Shown here: one piece after another, positions 7,632 through 19,183 of the stretch | Position numbering within the stretch: position 1 is the first letter of the stretch | Layout: each line of letters begins with the position of its first letter | Assembly: GCA_022394755.1 (NCBI GenBank) | Contig: JAGFCA010000095.1 | Span: forward strand, 53,748-117,747 | From: Candidatus Poribacteria bacterium | GTDB lineage: Bacteria > Poribacteria > WGA-4E > WGA-3G | DNA length: 64,000 nt | Reading direction: 5' to 3' | Position numbers and translations under genes: made by a program | Notes under the pieces: model-generated | Told to the model about the DNA's origin: nothing | Seen by the model: only the letters and a program-made list of their open reading frames with translations | Database searches by the model: none

Positions 7632-9059
7632 TTAATCATCACATAAACCGTATTCTTTTGATTTTCGTTGTATAGTTCGTCTACTAATATCAAGTATTTT
7701 CGCTGCTTTTGCTTTATTATTTTCTGTATATTCTAAGGTTGCCCGTAATGCTTCTTTATTAATTTCTTCAAGTGTCATTCCTACCGATACATCTAAAGGA
7801 AGTGAAGAAGACTCTAATGATTCATTCTGATGTAATGTTGGGGCATAAGAAATATTAGAATCTATTTCACTTGAAACCTTCAAAATCCGTTCTGGCAAAT
7901 CGGTCAATTCCAATGTTTCTTGAGTAGACATAACAACCAGTCCTTCAATACAATTCTTTAGTTCACGCACATTTCCAGGCCAGTGATATTTCATTAGAGC
8001 ACGAACGGCTTGTGGGGTAAGAGTTCTCAAAGTCTTACTGTTTTCTCTACTAAATTCCTCAAGGAAATCCTTTATTAGTAAAGGAATATCTTCAATTCGT
8101 TGTTGAAGTTCAGGAAGGTTAACTGATACAACATTCAAGCGATCATACAGATCATGCAAGAATTCACCCCTTATACAGGCAGCTTCTAAGTCATGATTGG
8201 TAGCACATATAATACGCACATTTACCTGTATGGTTCTACTGCCTCCAACACGTTCAAATTCGCGTTCTTCTAACACCCGTAACAATCGTGATTGATTTGA
8301 GAGACTTAGTTTGGAAACTTCATCAAGGAAAAGGGTTCCACCATGAGCCATTTCGAACCTACCCTTACGTTGATTATATGCCCCACTAAATGCCCCGCGT
8401 TCATGTCCAAAAAGTTCTGATTCTGCTAAATTCTCATTTAGTGTGGCACAATTAAACGCAATTAATGCTCCTTGTCGTAAACTTCTATGATGTATTGCTC
8501 TTGCAACTAATTCTTTACCTGTACCACGGGCACCGTATATCATTACTGTTGCCTTTGTTGGAGCAATCTGTGTAATTAATTCACGAATTCGGATTAACTG
8601 TGGTGAATTCCCGGTCAGTCTACATAGACCTTCTTTTTCATCTATCTGTGATCTTAATTGTCGATTCTCGTAAGTAAGTCTTTGATTTTGAAGTGTTTTA
8701 TTAAGTAGAGCTTTTAAATGTGTCGGATTAATCGGTTTGGGAATAAAGTATGTGCCTTCATGTGAAAGCATCGCGCGTATTCCCGTATCTGTTTCCAATA
8801 CGTTTGGTGCAGTAATAAAAATAATACCGGCATCAGGATGTTGTCGTGTTGCAGCTTCAAGAGGCGCAAATCCGTCAATGCGTTCTGCCTTTAAAGGGGC
8901 AATCAAGATGTCCATCGTCATGTGTTCTATTTGATGGAATGCTTGATACATATTCCCAGTGACAATAAGATTTAACCCTTCACCGGCTAATGTTTGACAA
9001 ATTACTTCTCGTTCACGTACATCAGCATCAACTATAAGTACGTTTTTTTGCATATTCAT
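7632..9059 (-). CDS. Sigma-54-dependent NtrC-family regulator with degenerate receiver
   Basis: 475 residues in three domains: receiver (1-125), AAA+ sigma-54 interaction domain (about 145-375) and a Fis-type helix-turn-helix (about 435-472). The AAA+ part shows Walker A GARGTGKE, the sigma-54 loop as GAFSGA instead of GAFTGA, Walker B GTLFLDEV and an arginine-finger region. The C-terminal NKAKAAKILDISRRTIQRK is the DNA-binding helix pair. In the receiver the acidic pair (D11, D13), T83 and K108 are present. The phosphoacceptor position, aligned on the pattern D-I-L-I-A-P, is Pro55 rather than Asp. The receiver therefore cannot be phosphorylated in the usual way. No histidine kinase gene is adjacent. 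The gene is convergent with nagB, with 22 bases between the stops. Confidence 0.93.
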   Translation of the reverse strand: MNMQKNVLIVDADVREREVICQTLAGEGLNLIVTGNMYQAFHQIEHMTMDILIAPLKAERIDGFAPLEAATRQHPDAGIIFITAPNVLETDTGIRAMLSHEGTYFIPKPINPTHLKALLNKTLQNQRLTYENRQLRSQIDEKEGLCRLTGNSPQLIRIRELITQIAPTKATVMIYGARGTGKELVARAIHHRSLRQGALIAFNCATLNENLAESELFGHERGAFSGAYNQRKGRFEMAHGGTLFLDEVSKLSLSNQSRLLRVLEEREFERVGGSRTIQVNVRIICATNHDLEAACIRGEFLHDLYDRLNVVSVNLPELQQRIEDIPLLIKDFLEEFSRENSKTLRTLTPQAVRALMKYHWPGNVRELKNCIEGLVVMSTQETLELTDLPERILKVSSEIDSNISYAPTLHQNESLESSSLPLDVSVGMTLEEINKEALRATLEYTENNKAKAAKILDISRRTIQRKSKEYGLCDD

Positions 9060-9423
9060 ATTCTACACACAGGTTTTAATTTTTTCGTAGAATGATTTCA
9101 GTTTGTTGAAAAATATATTCTTAGAATTACAGAATAGAAACATAATCTTACATAAGTGTCCTACTTTCATAATCCTTAAGACTAAGCTTCAATAAAGAAT
9201 TATATCTGATGTTTTTCCATTCGTCAATAGCAATATACTTAATGGGTATGTGTAGTTTTTGGCATAAATATCGTATTTTCCTTGTGTATATTTTATATAT
9301 AACAGCTATTGGTTTTCAGTATACAGTTTACAGTAGTATTAAATCTTAGCTATAACATAATTAAGATGATTTTATTGTTTTTCCAACTTAGTACATTTTA
9401 TTAGATGTGTGAGAAAATGTTAC

Positions 9424-9449
9424 ACATTTCCTACAAAGTGTAGGAATGT
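9424..9449. repeat. Imperfect inverted repeat with TGTAGGAATGT arm
   Basis: The arms ACATTTCCTACA (9424-9435) and TGTAGGAATGT (9439-9449) pair with one bulged T around a 3-base gap. It may be an operator or a small hairpin. The right arm recurs exactly at 39318-39328 in another gene-free region. Confidence 0.4.
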
Positions 9450-9839
9450 CTCTTGTTATTACACTGGCTTTCCTGTTAGTCCCTGTCTGGGTTTGAAACG
9501 AATTTAACCTCTAATTCTAAAATTTGAAAAAAGTTACAATTTTGTAGTTTTCCTTGTTGAGCGATGATTCTGTTTTTACTATTAAATATTCTCATCACAT
9601 AATATTTATCGTCAGATTCACTCCTGAAAAATCAGATTATTGGATTAGATTATAATACACTTTATTTTACTACTATGTATTATAATAATACTCTATATGT
9701 TATTGTGACGTGAGTTTTTTAAGTCAATGTACATTTGCCTATATGATATTAGTTGTTTTGTCATTTATTTTCTTCAATTTATTTTTATGTATTATGCATG
9801 TTATCTGAAACGCTGATATTCGACTGCTATTGCTCCTTA

Positions 9840-10390
9840 TGTCAGAATCTCGGATTACACAGAGAAGAAGGCTTTGGGTAGAGATGGTTTTCTTTTCTGA
9901 ATCACGGATGATACAAGATTACGTTGAAAGCGGTCTTGCTACATCTGTTATTTGATCCCGATTCTGAATAGGATTTCACACATTTTGCCCTCGAATCAGA
10001 AACAGGAATCAGAATCAGGAATCAGAATCAACGGTATGAACCCCATTTAGGAGTTCCCCGGGTATGAATGCCGTTGGGCATTCCCCGGGGATACTTTTAA
10101 TATTATCCAAAAATCTTTTTTGGAATTAGATTCTTGGGAGTAAAATGTCGAAAATGCAATAACACTTAACTTTGGTTGTATCTTCTCTGAAATTTACGAA
10201 ACTATAGTAGAGCTTAGTCAAGTGCTAATTGATGGTCTTGAAAGGGTCGGCAATCGGAGTTCCCTCCTACCATAAGAAAGGCATCGGCAGGTGTGATCGC
10301 CGAATTATGACCTACAATAATAAGTTGACAAAGCAGTAGGTATAAAAACACTGTTGTATAGTGCCAAAAACTTTACACACCCAATACTTT
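9840..10390. repeat. Dispersed intergenic repeat, copy A
   Basis: A mosaic of blocks is shared in the same order and orientation with 57134-57513. The blocks are CGGATTACAC; GAGAAGAAGGC; TTCACACATTT, then a run of CAGGAATCAGAATCAGG-type units; AATCAACGGTATGAA; a GAATGCC/GGCATTC hairpin followed by CCCCGGGG; GAGTAAAATGTCGAAAA; TCTGAAATTT with ACTATAGT; and TTACACACCCA. Copy A is longer because of about 150 extra bases before the last block. No reading frame is conserved between the copies. It is non-coding mobile or repetitive material of unknown type. Confidence 0.7.
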
Positions 10391-10539
10391 TGTTGGTTGG
10401 TAAAAGCAGAGGATACCTGATATGCTTTATTCTAAATGGAATTAACGAATTTAAACCAAATAATAAACGAAATACTAAGAGACCCACATCTAATAAGAGA
10501 TTTTAAAACTTAATACACAAAATTAACCACCTATGACTG

Positions 10540-10568
10540 TTGACTTAGAGCATTTAGTTTTGTATACT
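10540..10568 (+). promoter_or_regulatory. Sigma-70-type promoter of the membrane protein gene
   Basis: TTGACT (10540-10545), a 17-base spacer and TATACT (10563-10568) make a near-consensus promoter facing right. The predicted leader is about 145 bases to the ATG at 10720. The TATACT -10 is shared with the predicted promoters of the pyr operon and the VWA gene. Confidence 0.6.
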
Positions 10569-10719
10569 TACTAATATTAATATTCTAATCTCATAGAGAA
10601 AAGAAGTATTTTCTACAATGTCGTTATATATTGATTCTGTTTTGTATATTCTATGTGAAGTATATTTAACCAATTAATATTAGGTAATAATTTTTAAAAT
10701 ATCTTGGAGGTGTATTTAT

Positions 10720-11337
10720 ATGAATAATAATAATTCAAAGAGTTTGTTGATGTCTGGTGGTATCACAGGAATCCTTGCTGCACTACTTATGATTTTTACT
10801 GGGTTGATGTTTTTGTTTCAAGATATCGATCATCCTGATAGGATGTATGGAATTAGTGTTGTGATGATGTTGATGATTGTCCCAACTTTGGTCGCAATAT
10901 CCACTTTATTAATTAACGATGCCAGAACAGGGACGCTCATAGGAATTGCATTTGCTGCGCTTTGGGTGATTTTAGAATTAATCGCACATCTAACCCAAAC
11001 ATCCCCTTTGAAGATTGTAATGGGACAGGCAGTATCACAACAGGAATTTGGGAGTATATTCACTAAGATATGGAAAGATCTTAATGAAACTTTTCTCCTA
11101 ACAGGTGGCTTTTCCTATGCAATTATGGCATTGTGTTTTGGATTCTCCATGAGATTATGGGGGAACACCGGATCTGCTGTCTTGCTTATCATATCAGCAA
11201 TAACATTTGCTGTCACCTTCATACCAGGAGTGGATTTTAATATTCACATATTGGTACGGGGTCTTACTTTTCTGTTTCTTGGATGTGTATTGATTCAGGC
11301 AAGTAAGGAAAATAATTTTCCTCAATGGGAAGAGTAA
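10720..11337 (+). CDS. Polytopic membrane protein of unknown function
   Basis: 205 residues with about six hydrophobic segments: around 11-32, 45-65, 72-90, 122-142, 148-168 and 175-195. The hydrophilic N-terminus is Asn-rich, and the C-terminus ends in a charged cytoplasmic-type tail (KENNFPQWEE). GGAGG precedes the ATG at a good distance. The layout resembles small DUF4386-like membrane proteins, but I cannot assign a family with certainty. It stands alone between the gene-free region and the converging pyr operon. Confidence 0.7.
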   Translation: MNNNNSKSLLMSGGITGILAALLMIFTGLMFLFQDIDHPDRMYGISVVMMLMIVPTLVAISTLLINDARTGTLIGIAFAALWVILELIAHLTQTSPLKIVMGQAVSQQEFGSIFTKIWKDLNETFLLTGGFSYAIMALCFGFSMRLWGNTGSAVLLIISAITFAVTFIPGVDFNIHILVRGLTFLFLGCVLIQASKENNFPQWEE

Positions 11338-11443
11338 TTAAATAATTGATCTTGATGGAATTGTACTGAAATCAGTTTGAGAAAGTAGTTAAATATAGAC
11401 TGTAAATTCGATAATGTGAACTTATATTCCATGACGCAATCAC

Positions 11444-12232
11444 TTAATCAATTGAATCAGCATCATTTAACAGTCTTTCTAATTCAGTTAATAGATCTGT
11501 ATCCTCTCTATCGGTATTAGTGATATCACTGTTTCTATCCTCTGTACCAATAGCTTCTAAATCTGAACGAAATTCTATCAGGTTATTAAGATAACGTTCT
11601 CTGGTTATATTTTCAGCATCCGCATGTTCTTCTCGCAAACATTCTCCACAGAATATACCAAGTTGTTCAATGCCATGATCTATGTGTTGTAAGGCAGTAT
11701 TTGGATCATTTTGTTGAAGGCATATTTCTGCTTTGGAAATACTATTCATCATTATCATATACCCTTTATATTGGTAGCTACGCCAAGCAATATCTGAAGT
11801 GGCATACTTTTTAGCTAAATTTGTTACCGCTATATTTGTTTCAGTATCCCGTTCTACATCTTCCCAACGTTTAATTCCTGCAAACAATAGATAGCGTGTA
11901 TATCTATGAAAAGACTCGTCGAATAAGGTCTGCCATTCCTCTTCATTTAATTCAAAACCATCGGTTGAACCATTCTCCACTTCATATTGGTTTAATTGAG
12001 TAAGATAGTACTCATAGTATGATTCCAAACCGTGTGGGCGTGTACCATCTGGTCGTCCTGTAGCATAGAACCTTGAAACAGTAAATGCATTTGGTTTTAC
12101 TACAATTACTTCTCTGCCATCTTCAATTGTCATTATTCTTATGGGGTGGTCTTCGTCAAGATTAAGTACTTGTAACAATCTATCAAGAGCTTGTACCCAA
12201 CGAGTATTCCTTCGTGTAGATTCGTTTGACAT
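11444..12232 (-). CDS. Unknown soluble protein at the end of the pyr operon
   Basis: 262 residues, acidic, with no signal peptide or membrane segment. Recognisable features are an N-terminal stretch containing DRLLQVLNLDEDHPIRIMT, a mainly helical middle (about 85-200) with a TPR-like pair (KAEICLQQNDPNTALQHIDH), one CxxC motif (FCGECLREEH), then RERYLNNLIEFRSDLEAIG and an acidic tail. The start lies 8 bases after the carB stop, so it is almost certainly co-transcribed with carB. I do not recognise the family. The CxxC with no second Cys pair does not by itself prove metal binding. Confidence 0.75.
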   Translation of the reverse strand: MSNESTRRNTRWVQALDRLLQVLNLDEDHPIRIMTIEDGREVIVVKPNAFTVSRFYATGRPDGTRPHGLESYYEYYLTQLNQYEVENGSTDGFELNEEEWQTLFDESFHRYTRYLLFAGIKRWEDVERDTETNIAVTNLAKKYATSDIAWRSYQYKGYMIMMNSISKAEICLQQNDPNTALQHIDHGIEQLGIFCGECLREEHADAENITRERYLNNLIEFRSDLEAIGTEDRNSDITNTDREDTDLLTELERLLNDADSID

Positions 12233-12240
12233 AATTTACC

Positions 12241-15200
12241 TTAGGTATGATAATCTTGTAGTGGTGTTACTGATATTTCACCACGTTGGAGCACGTCAAT
12301 TGCATTAACTGCTGCAGCGGCACCAGGTATCGTAGAATAAATTGGAATATCATGCTCTATTGCCATCTGTCTGATAAGGAGTTCATTAGTCCTATGCAAG
12401 TCCCCGGTAGGTGTATTAATTATCAAGTCAACAGCATGGTTCTTGATGTAATCGTGTATTGTTGGTCGACCTTTTCCTATGCTATACACAAGATCCACAT
12501 CCATCCCATTTCGTAACAATACCTTAGCAGTTCCATGTGTAGCAATTAGTTCAAATCCCAAATCAGTCAGTTTTTTTGCTAAAAATATCACTGATCTCTT
12601 ATCTTTATTTCTTACACTTATGAAGACATTTCCATTCAATGGTAGAGAATAACCACACGCCTTTTGAGCTTTTGCAAAAGCACGTGAAACATCATAATCA
12701 ATACCCATCACTTCACCTGTCGACTTCATTTCTGGACCAAGCCTTGAATTAGCACCTGGAAAACGATTAAAAGGAAATACTGGGGCTTTTACATTAAAAT
12801 AAGGAGGTTCAATTTCTGTATTGAATCCCAGTTCTATAAGAGTTTTTCCTGCCATCACGCGTGCTGCAAGTTTCGCAAGTGGGACACCGATTGCTTTACT
12901 AACAAATGGAATTGTTCGCGAGGCTCTTGGATTTACTTCAAGAACATAGATCTCATCACTTTTTATCGCATATTGAACATTCATCAATCCACATACATTC
13001 AATGCCTTTGCAAGTGCGTATGTATATTCTTTTAGTTGATCTATTTGATCATCAACTAATGTATATGGTGGTAGGACACAATCACTATCTCCAGAATGAA
13101 CACCTGCTTCCTCAATATGTTCCATGATACCCCCAATGACAGTCGTATTCCCGTCAGAGATTGCGTCAACATCCACTTCAATTGCTTCTTCAAGATATTT
13201 ATCAATAAGAACAGGATGTTCTGGAGAGGCTTGAACAGCGGTATCCATATATTCTTGTAGAAGTGTTTCATCATAGACTATTTGCATCGCCCGACCCCCT
13301 AAAACAAAAGAGGGTCTCACAATCACAGGATATCCAAGGGAGGCAGCTATCGGAGCAGCTTCATCAATTGAGGTTGCTGTTCCATTTGGTGGTTGCATAA
13401 GACCGATTTCATCTAATACCTCTTTAAATAGTTGACGGTTTTCTGATCGTGCAATGTCCTGCGGACTTGTACCAATAATCGGTACACCTGCCTGTTCAAG
13501 AGAATCTGCCAGATTTAACGGGGTCTGCCCACCAAATTGAACAATTACACCTATTGGTTTTTCCTTATCATATATATTTAGAACATCTTCACAGGTTAAT
13601 GGTTCAAAGTAAAGACGGTCAGAGGTATCGTAGTCTGTACTCACAGTTTCAGGATTACTATTAACCATTATTGTTTCGAAACCATCATCCTTTAAAGCCA
13701 TTGCAGCGTGCACACAACAATAGTCAAATTCAATGCCTTGACCAATACGGTTTGGACCACCACCCAAAATCATGATTTTATCATTATTAGTAGGTCGAAC
13801 TTCATCCTCACTTGAACAAGTAGAATAGTAATATGGGGTTTCTGCTTCAAATTCTGCGGCACAAGTATCAACAGTTTTGTATGTTGCTTCAATACCAAGG
13901 GATTTACGTGTAGCTCTAATTTCGGATTCGGTTTGATTGCATATATCTGCAAGTTGACGGTCAGAAAATCCATACTGTTTTGCTTTTCGTAACAGACTTC
14001 CTACTTCATCATCTGAATCTATATTTTTTAGCTTTTGTATTGAATCGGGAGTGGAAAGCTGTTCCTCAAAAATCACAATCTCTTGGAGATTGAATAAGAA
14101 GAAAGGATCTATATGTGAGTAGGAATAAATATCTTCAATAGACATACCCCGTTTAAGTGCAGATTTAATGTAGAATATACGTTCTACATTTGGTATGGTT
14201 AATTTACTGGAAAGTTCTGAAAGCGGTAATTCTTCAATAGGATGATTATCGTATCCACACCATCCTGTCTCCAACGATCTAAGTCCTTTTTGTAATGCTT
14301 CTTTAAAAGTCCGTCCAATAGACATGGCTTCCCCGACAGATTTCATCTGGGTTGTCAAAGTTTCATCAGTACCTTGGAATTTCTCAAATGCCCATCTCGG
14401 TATTTTTACGACGACATAATCAATTGTAGGTTCGAAGCAGGCAGGGGTTTCGGCAGTGATGTCATTTGGAATCTCATCAAGGTTATATCCAACAGCTAAC
14501 TTAGCTGCAATCTTTGCAATAGGGAAACCTGTTGCTTTAGAAGCCAACGCAGAACTTCGAGAGACCCGAGGATTCATTTCAATTACCACCTGTTTTCCAG
14601 TCTTAGGATCAACAGCAAATTGTATATTCGATCCACCAGTATCAACCCCAATTTCACGGATGATTTTGATTGCTGAATCTCTCATTAATTGATATTCTTT
14701 ATCAGTCAATGTTTGTATAGGTGCTACCGTTATACTATCCCCTGTATGAACACCCATAGGATCAACATTTTCAATTGAGCAGATTATTACAACGTTATCC
14801 GACCCATCTCTCATTACCTCTAATTCAAACTCTTTCCATCCTATAATAGATTCTTCTATGAGTAATTCACTAATTGGACTTAAGGCAAGTCCTGCGGCCA
14901 CCATTTTCTGGTATTCTTCAATGTTATATGCAATACCCCCGCCTGTTCCACCAAGTGTAAATGCTGGACGAATTATAGCGGGAAAACCGATATCGTCTAT
15001 CAATGCATTCGCTTCTTGAATTGTATGTGCAATACCGCTCTCTGGAACATCCAGACCAATCTTTTTCATAGCATCTTTAAATAGTGCTCGATCTTCCGCT
15101 TTCTTAATTGCAGGTAATTTAGCACCTATTAGCTCTACGTTAAACTTTTCGAGTATACCTGATTCAGCAAGTTCGACTGACACATTTAGGGCTGTTTGTC

Positions 15201-15474
15201 CACCAAGGGTAGGTAACAAAGCATCCGGGCGTTCTTTTTCTATTATCAGTTCAACAGTATCTGGTGTAATAGGTTCAACATAGGTTCGATCAGCAAAATC
15301 CGGATCTGTCATAATTGTAGCAGGATTGCTATTGACTAAAACGATCTCATAGCCTTCTTCTTTCAGTGCTTTACATGCCTGTGTTCCGGAATAATCAAAT
15401 TCGCATGCTTGACCAATTATTATTGCCCCTGAACCTATAATTAAGATTTTATTAATATCTGTACGTTTTGGCAT
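12241..15474 (-). CDS. carB: Carbamoyl-phosphate synthase large subunit
   Basis: 1077 residues, full length. Two homologous ATP-grasp halves begin at about residue 5 ([20 protein letters not shown]) and at about 568 ([19 protein letters not shown]). Each is followed by a carboxylate-binding ATP-grasp domain, with [20 protein letters not shown] in the first and [20 protein letters not shown] in the second. The C-terminal 130 residues form the MGS-like allosteric domain. With CarA it makes carbamoyl phosphate from glutamine, bicarbonate and two ATP for pyrimidine and arginine synthesis. It lies 70 bases after carA in the pyrR-pyrC-carA-carB operon. No clear ribosome-binding site precedes the ATG. 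Confidence 0.97.
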   Translation of the reverse strand: MPKRTDINKILIIGSGAIIIGQACEFDYSGTQACKALKEEGYEIVLVNSNPATIMTDPDFADRTYVEPITPDTVELIIEKERPDALLPTLGGQTALNVSVELAESGILEKFNVELIGAKLPAIKKAEDRALFKDAMKKIGLDVPESGIAHTIQEANALIDDIGFPAIIRPAFTLGGTGGGIAYNIEEYQKMVAAGLALSPISELLIEESIIGWKEFELEVMRDGSDNVVIICSIENVDPMGVHTGDSITVAPIQTLTDKEYQLMRDSAIKIIREIGVDTGGSNIQFAVDPKTGKQVVIEMNPRVSRSSALASKATGFPIAKIAAKLAVGYNLDEIPNDITAETPACFEPTIDYVVVKIPRWAFEKFQGTDETLTTQMKSVGEAMSIGRTFKEALQKGLRSLETGWCGYDNHPIEELPLSELSSKLTIPNVERIFYIKSALKRGMSIEDIYSYSHIDPFFLFNLQEIVIFEEQLSTPDSIQKLKNIDSDDEVGSLLRKAKQYGFSDRQLADICNQTESEIRATRKSLGIEATYKTVDTCAAEFEAETPYYYSTCSSEDEVRPTNNDKIMILGGGPNRIGQGIEFDYCCVHAAMALKDDGFETIMVNSNPETVSTDYDTSDRLYFEPLTCEDVLNIYDKEKPIGVIVQFGGQTPLNLADSLEQAGVPIIGTSPQDIARSENRQLFKEVLDEIGLMQPPNGTATSIDEAAPIAASLGYPVIVRPSFVLGGRAMQIVYDETLLQEYMDTAVQASPEHPVLIDKYLEEAIEVDVDAISDGNTTVIGGIMEHIEEAGVHSGDSDCVLPPYTLVDDQIDQLKEYTYALAKALNVCGLMNVQYAIKSDEIYVLEVNPRASRTIPFVSKAIGVPLAKLAARVMAGKTLIELGFNTEIEPPYFNVKAPVFPFNRFPGANSRLGPEMKSTGEVMGIDYDVSRAFAKAQKACGYSLPLNGNVFISVRNKDKRSVIFLAKKLTDLGFELIATHGTAKVLLRNGMDVDLVYSIGKGRPTIHDYIKNHAVDLIINTPTGDLHRTNELLIRQMAIEHDIPIYSTIPGAAAAVNAIDVLQRGEISVTPLQDYHT

Positions 15475-15544
15475 TTTATTTAATTTTTGTAGTAAGTCTT
15501 ACTTTCAATAATTTTGTAGCGTCTATTCTAAAAAAAGAATCTTC

Positions 15545-16681
15545 TTAGATTGAGTGGTTATCCATCATTTGAGTAAACCTTGAGAAGAGATAACTTGCAT
15601 CATGTGGTCCTGGAGATGCTTCAGGGTGATACTGCACAGAAAAGGCAGGATATTCTCTATGTTGTATTCCTTCAAGGGTATTATCATTCAGATTTATATG
15701 TGTGATATCCACAGTATTCGGAAGTGAATCAATATCAACACAAAAACCGTGATTCTGTGATGTTATTTCGACCTGTTCAGTTTCCATAAATTTTACTGGT
15801 TGATTTGCTCCTCTATGTCCAAACTTAAGCTTATAGGTTTTACCACCAAGAGCAAGACTCAATAGTTGATGACCTAAGCATATGCCAAAGAGAGGTTTCT
15901 TTCCTATCAACTCACGTATCGTCTTAGTTGCATAATTCAGCGGCATTGGATCTCCGGGACCATTTGAGAGGAAAATACCGTCAGGATTCGATGCAAGAAC
16001 TTCATCTGCAGTTGTGTTGGCGGGGACTACCTGAACATCACAACCATGTTCGGTCAACTGTCTAAGGATATTGTATTTGACTCCGAAATCAAATGCTACT
16101 ACCTTGTACTTTTTATCATTTGAAGTAGAATCCCCATTTTCGAAACCAGTAGAAGTATGTCGTTCTGACCAAGCGTATGTATTGGGACAAGTAACCCGTT
16201 GGACAAGGTCATGTCCAATTAGTCCGTGCCATGCTTGTGCTTTCTCAATTAAATATTCAGAGTTAAGTTTTTCATCAGAATGTTCAGTAGCCAGACATCC
16301 ATTCATTACACCTTCTACACGTAAACGCCGGGTAAGTGCGCGTGTATCAATGTTCTGTATACCAATAATATTATACTTATTTAAGTATTCCTCTAAACTC
16401 CATTGTGAACGCCAATTGCTATGAAAAGTACTGTATTCACGTACAACAAATCCTTCAACTTGTGCACAAATAGATTCAATGTCAACTTCATTACATCCAT
16501 AATTCCCAATAAGAGGATATGTCATTGTTACAATCTGTGACTTATAAGACGGATCGGTAAGTACTTCTTGATAACCTGTCATACTGGTATTAAAAACGAC
16601 TTCACCGACTGTTTCTCCTGTAGCTCCGAATTGTTCACCTTCAAAAACGGTTCCGTCAGCTAATGCAAGAATTGCTTTCAT
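15545..16681 (-). CDS. carA: Carbamoyl-phosphate synthase small subunit
   Basis: 378 residues from the ATG at 16681, chosen because AGAGGA lies just before it and the family starts [14 protein letters not shown]. The N-terminal domain contains [15 protein letters not shown]. The C-terminal class I glutamine amidotransferase domain contains LSNGPGDP, the nucleophile motif [10 protein letters not shown] and [10 protein letters not shown] with the catalytic His-Glu. A longer frame starts at 16759 inside pyrC and is not needed. The subunit hydrolyses glutamine and channels ammonia to CarB. The start is 14 bases after the pyrC stop. Confidence 0.96.
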   Translation of the reverse strand: MKAILALADGTVFEGEQFGATGETVGEVVFNTSMTGYQEVLTDPSYKSQIVTMTYPLIGNYGCNEVDIESICAQVEGFVVREYSTFHSNWRSQWSLEEYLNKYNIIGIQNIDTRALTRRLRVEGVMNGCLATEHSDEKLNSEYLIEKAQAWHGLIGHDLVQRVTCPNTYAWSERHTSTGFENGDSTSNDKKYKVVAFDFGVKYNILRQLTEHGCDVQVVPANTTADEVLASNPDGIFLSNGPGDPMPLNYATKTIRELIGKKPLFGICLGHQLLSLALGGKTYKLKFGHRGANQPVKFMETEQVEITSQNHGFCVDIDSLPNTVDITHINLNDNTLEGIQHREYPAFSVQYHPEASPGPHDASYLFSRFTQMMDNHSI

Positions 16682-16695
16682 TTTATTCCTCTTTA

Positions 16696-17988
16696 TTAAA
16701 TGGTATGATTGAATATACCATCTCTGATAGTCAGTACAGACCAACCTTTTAATTCCCAACCATCAAAGGGTGTATTTCTACTTTTTGATAAAGAATTTTC
16801 AACTTTTACTGTATCCGTTTTTTGTCTATCAATTACTGTTAAATCTGCTCTTGCCCCAATGGAAAGTGTACCTCTATCAATTCCTACGATTTTTGCTGGG
16901 ATATAGGTCATTTTGGCTATGGCATCCTTTAATGATAAATACCCAGTTTCAACAAGAGTTGTCATCACAAGCGGTAAGCTTGTTTCAAGACCAATAATTC
17001 CGTTAGGTGCTTCCACCATACCAAGTGCTTTTTCCTCAGGTGTATGAGGTGCATGGTCGGTTGTGATTGCATCTATTGTTCCATCCTCTAATCCTACAAG
17101 TATGGCTTCAATATCTGTTTGAGTCCGTAAGGGAGGATGCATCTTTGCGTTTGTTCCTTGTTTTTCTACCTCTTCATCTGTGAGAATCCAGTGGTGGGGA
17201 CAGGCTTCTGCTGTGACTTTAATTCCTCTCTCCTTTCCCCTTCTAACCAAATCAACTGCTCCAGCTGTACTCACATGAAGTATATGAATGTGTCCACCAG
17301 TTAATTCTGCTAACATAATATCACGGGCAACAATTATATCTTCAGCAGCGTTAGGACTACCAACAAGGTTCAATTTTCGAGATGTTTCACCAAGATTCAT
17401 CACAGCACCAGAATTAAGGTTGTGTTCTTCACAGTGCACCATGACGGGAAAGTTGTGTTCTGCGCTCAATGACAAGGCTTCACGCATAAGGTCAGAATTC
17501 ATGACAGTAACACCATCATCGCTAATTCCAACTGCTCCTGCTGATAGCATGCCATTTATATCTGTCAGTTCCTTTCCTGAGAGATCTTTAGTAATACTTC
17601 CTACTGTAAATACATTGGCTGTAGCTCGGGTATTTCTTGAATTGTCCTCGGAAATCTTGTAAATATTCTTAACTCTATCTGGGGTATCAGTAACGGGTGA
17701 TGTGTTTGCCATACATACGACAGATGTGAAACCACCTGCAGCAGCTGCAGCTGTCCCAGTACAGATTGTTTCTTTATGTTCAAAGCCGGGTTCACGTAGA
17801 TGCACATGCATGTCAATCAAACCGGGAGTGACCGTTAAATTAGAAACATCAACCACATCGTCAACATCTGCTTGGATATTTCCACTAACTTCAGCAATTT
17901 TACCGTCAATGATTAGAATATCGCCTACCTCGTCGATATTATTAATTGGGTCAATGATATGTCCGTTTTGTATCAGTGTTCTATGCAT
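16696..17988 (-). CDS. pyrC: Dihydroorotase
   Basis: 430 residues of the class I dihydroorotase type. It shows [17 protein letters not shown] with the metal-binding His pair, a [10 protein letters not shown] block, the [15 protein letters not shown] strand and [12 protein letters not shown] with a catalytic Asp. The enzyme cyclises carbamoyl aspartate to dihydroorotate in the cytoplasm. In several bacteria class I PyrC pairs with an aspartate carbamoyltransferase (pyrB), often adjacent. Here pyrB is missing between pyrR and pyrC. The gene begins 38 bases after the pyrR stop. Confidence 0.95.
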   Translation of the reverse strand: MHRTLIQNGHIIDPINNIDEVGDILIIDGKIAEVSGNIQADVDDVVDVSNLTVTPGLIDMHVHLREPGFEHKETICTGTAAAAAGGFTSVVCMANTSPVTDTPDRVKNIYKISEDNSRNTRATANVFTVGSITKDLSGKELTDINGMLSAGAVGISDDGVTVMNSDLMREALSLSAEHNFPVMVHCEEHNLNSGAVMNLGETSRKLNLVGSPNAAEDIIVARDIMLAELTGGHIHILHVSTAGAVDLVRRGKERGIKVTAEACPHHWILTDEEVEKQGTNAKMHPPLRTQTDIEAILVGLEDGTIDAITTDHAPHTPEEKALGMVEAPNGIIGLETSLPLVMTTLVETGYLSLKDAIAKMTYIPAKIVGIDRGTLSIGARADLTVIDRQKTDTVKVENSLSKSRNTPFDGWELKGWSVLTIRDGIFNHTI

Positions 17989-18026
17989 ATTTGTTTATCT
18001 AATCCTTATACTGAAACACGATAATA

Positions 18027-18593
<567 letters not shown>

Positions 18594-18639
18594 CTAAAAT
18601 CAATGTTTCTCAAAATTGTTATACTAAGAAATTTGACAT

Positions 18640-18670
18640 AAAAAAACCTTCTCACTTTTTAGTGAGAAGG
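18640..18670 (-). terminator. pyr operon attenuator terminator
   Basis: On the minus strand a 10-bp perfect stem (CCTTCTCACT with AGTGAGAAGG, 18670-18661 and 18656-18647), with an AAAA loop, is followed by seven T (18646-18640). It lies about 60 bases before the pyrR ATG and about 150 bases after the PyrR-binding hairpin, as expected for the terminator half of PyrR attenuation. Confidence 0.92.
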
Positions 18671-18822
18671 ACTAAATTTAATCTTTGTTCTTTACAACAG
18701 GTTTGTAAAATTAATATATTGGATTTAATAGTGTAGTTAGGAATTAGTTCTCCAACTATGAAATTATATTTTTTTATTTTTGAATTTGTGGGAACATAAA
18801 CTCCCATCTTTTTACATAACAT

Positions 18823-18856
18823 CCTTTTTCCACCTCTCCGGATGGGATTAAAAAGG
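18823..18856 (-). promoter_or_regulatory. PyrR-binding anti-antiterminator hairpin
   Basis: On the minus strand an outer 7-bp stem (CCTTTTT/AAAAAGG) encloses an AATC internal loop and CCATCCGGAGAGGTGG. The core CATCCGGAGAGGTG fits the PyrR binding-loop consensus ARUCCNGNGAGGYU except at the two end positions. Those two are C and G and can pair with each other. Position, structure and the following terminator all fit the known mechanism. Confidence 0.88.
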
Positions 18857-18888
18857 TTTCTGAACTGATCACTTAATTAACCATATTT

Positions 18889-18918
18889 AGTATACCATTA
18901 ATGTACATATAATTGCAA
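18889..18918 (-). promoter_or_regulatory. pyr operon promoter (extended -10)
   Basis: On the minus strand TTGCAA (18918-18913), an 18-base spacer and TATACT (18894-18889) preceded by TGG give an extended -10 (TGNTATACT). The start point falls about 25 bases before the PyrR-binding hairpin. Confidence 0.6.
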
Positions 18919-19183
18919 ATTTTAAACATCTGTAAGGAGGGTAAAGATTTTCATTTTATTATAAAACTCATAGCGAGTAACATTTAAGTAAGCGTCTTTG
19001 AAAGTACTCCGAAAGTTGATCATTGAATATACAAAATTACGAAAACCTAAACGGTTTACTTTTTGTTTATCATAACTATGAACGAGTTTCCGATATGTAT
19101 CTTGTAAACCGAAAATGCATTCGACTTTATATTGTCTTTGTCTATTTCATTCCTAATCCAATGGAACTTACGAGCAACAATAA

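Larger units (their letters stand above)
9060..10719. other. 1.66-kb gene-free region
   Basis: No convincing coding frame. The contents I can name are an imperfect inverted repeat at 9424-9449, one copy of a dispersed repeat at about 9840-10390, and a promoter at 10540-10568 for the membrane protein gene. The rest is AT-rich sequence without recognisable signals. It also contains the upstream region of the sigma-54 regulator gene (start 9059). Confidence 0.6.

Noticed and set aside
10305..10487. Leftward 60-codon open frame inside the gene-free region
   Set aside because: It overlaps the end of dispersed repeat copy A, has no ribosome-binding site and no domain, and copy B does not keep the frame.
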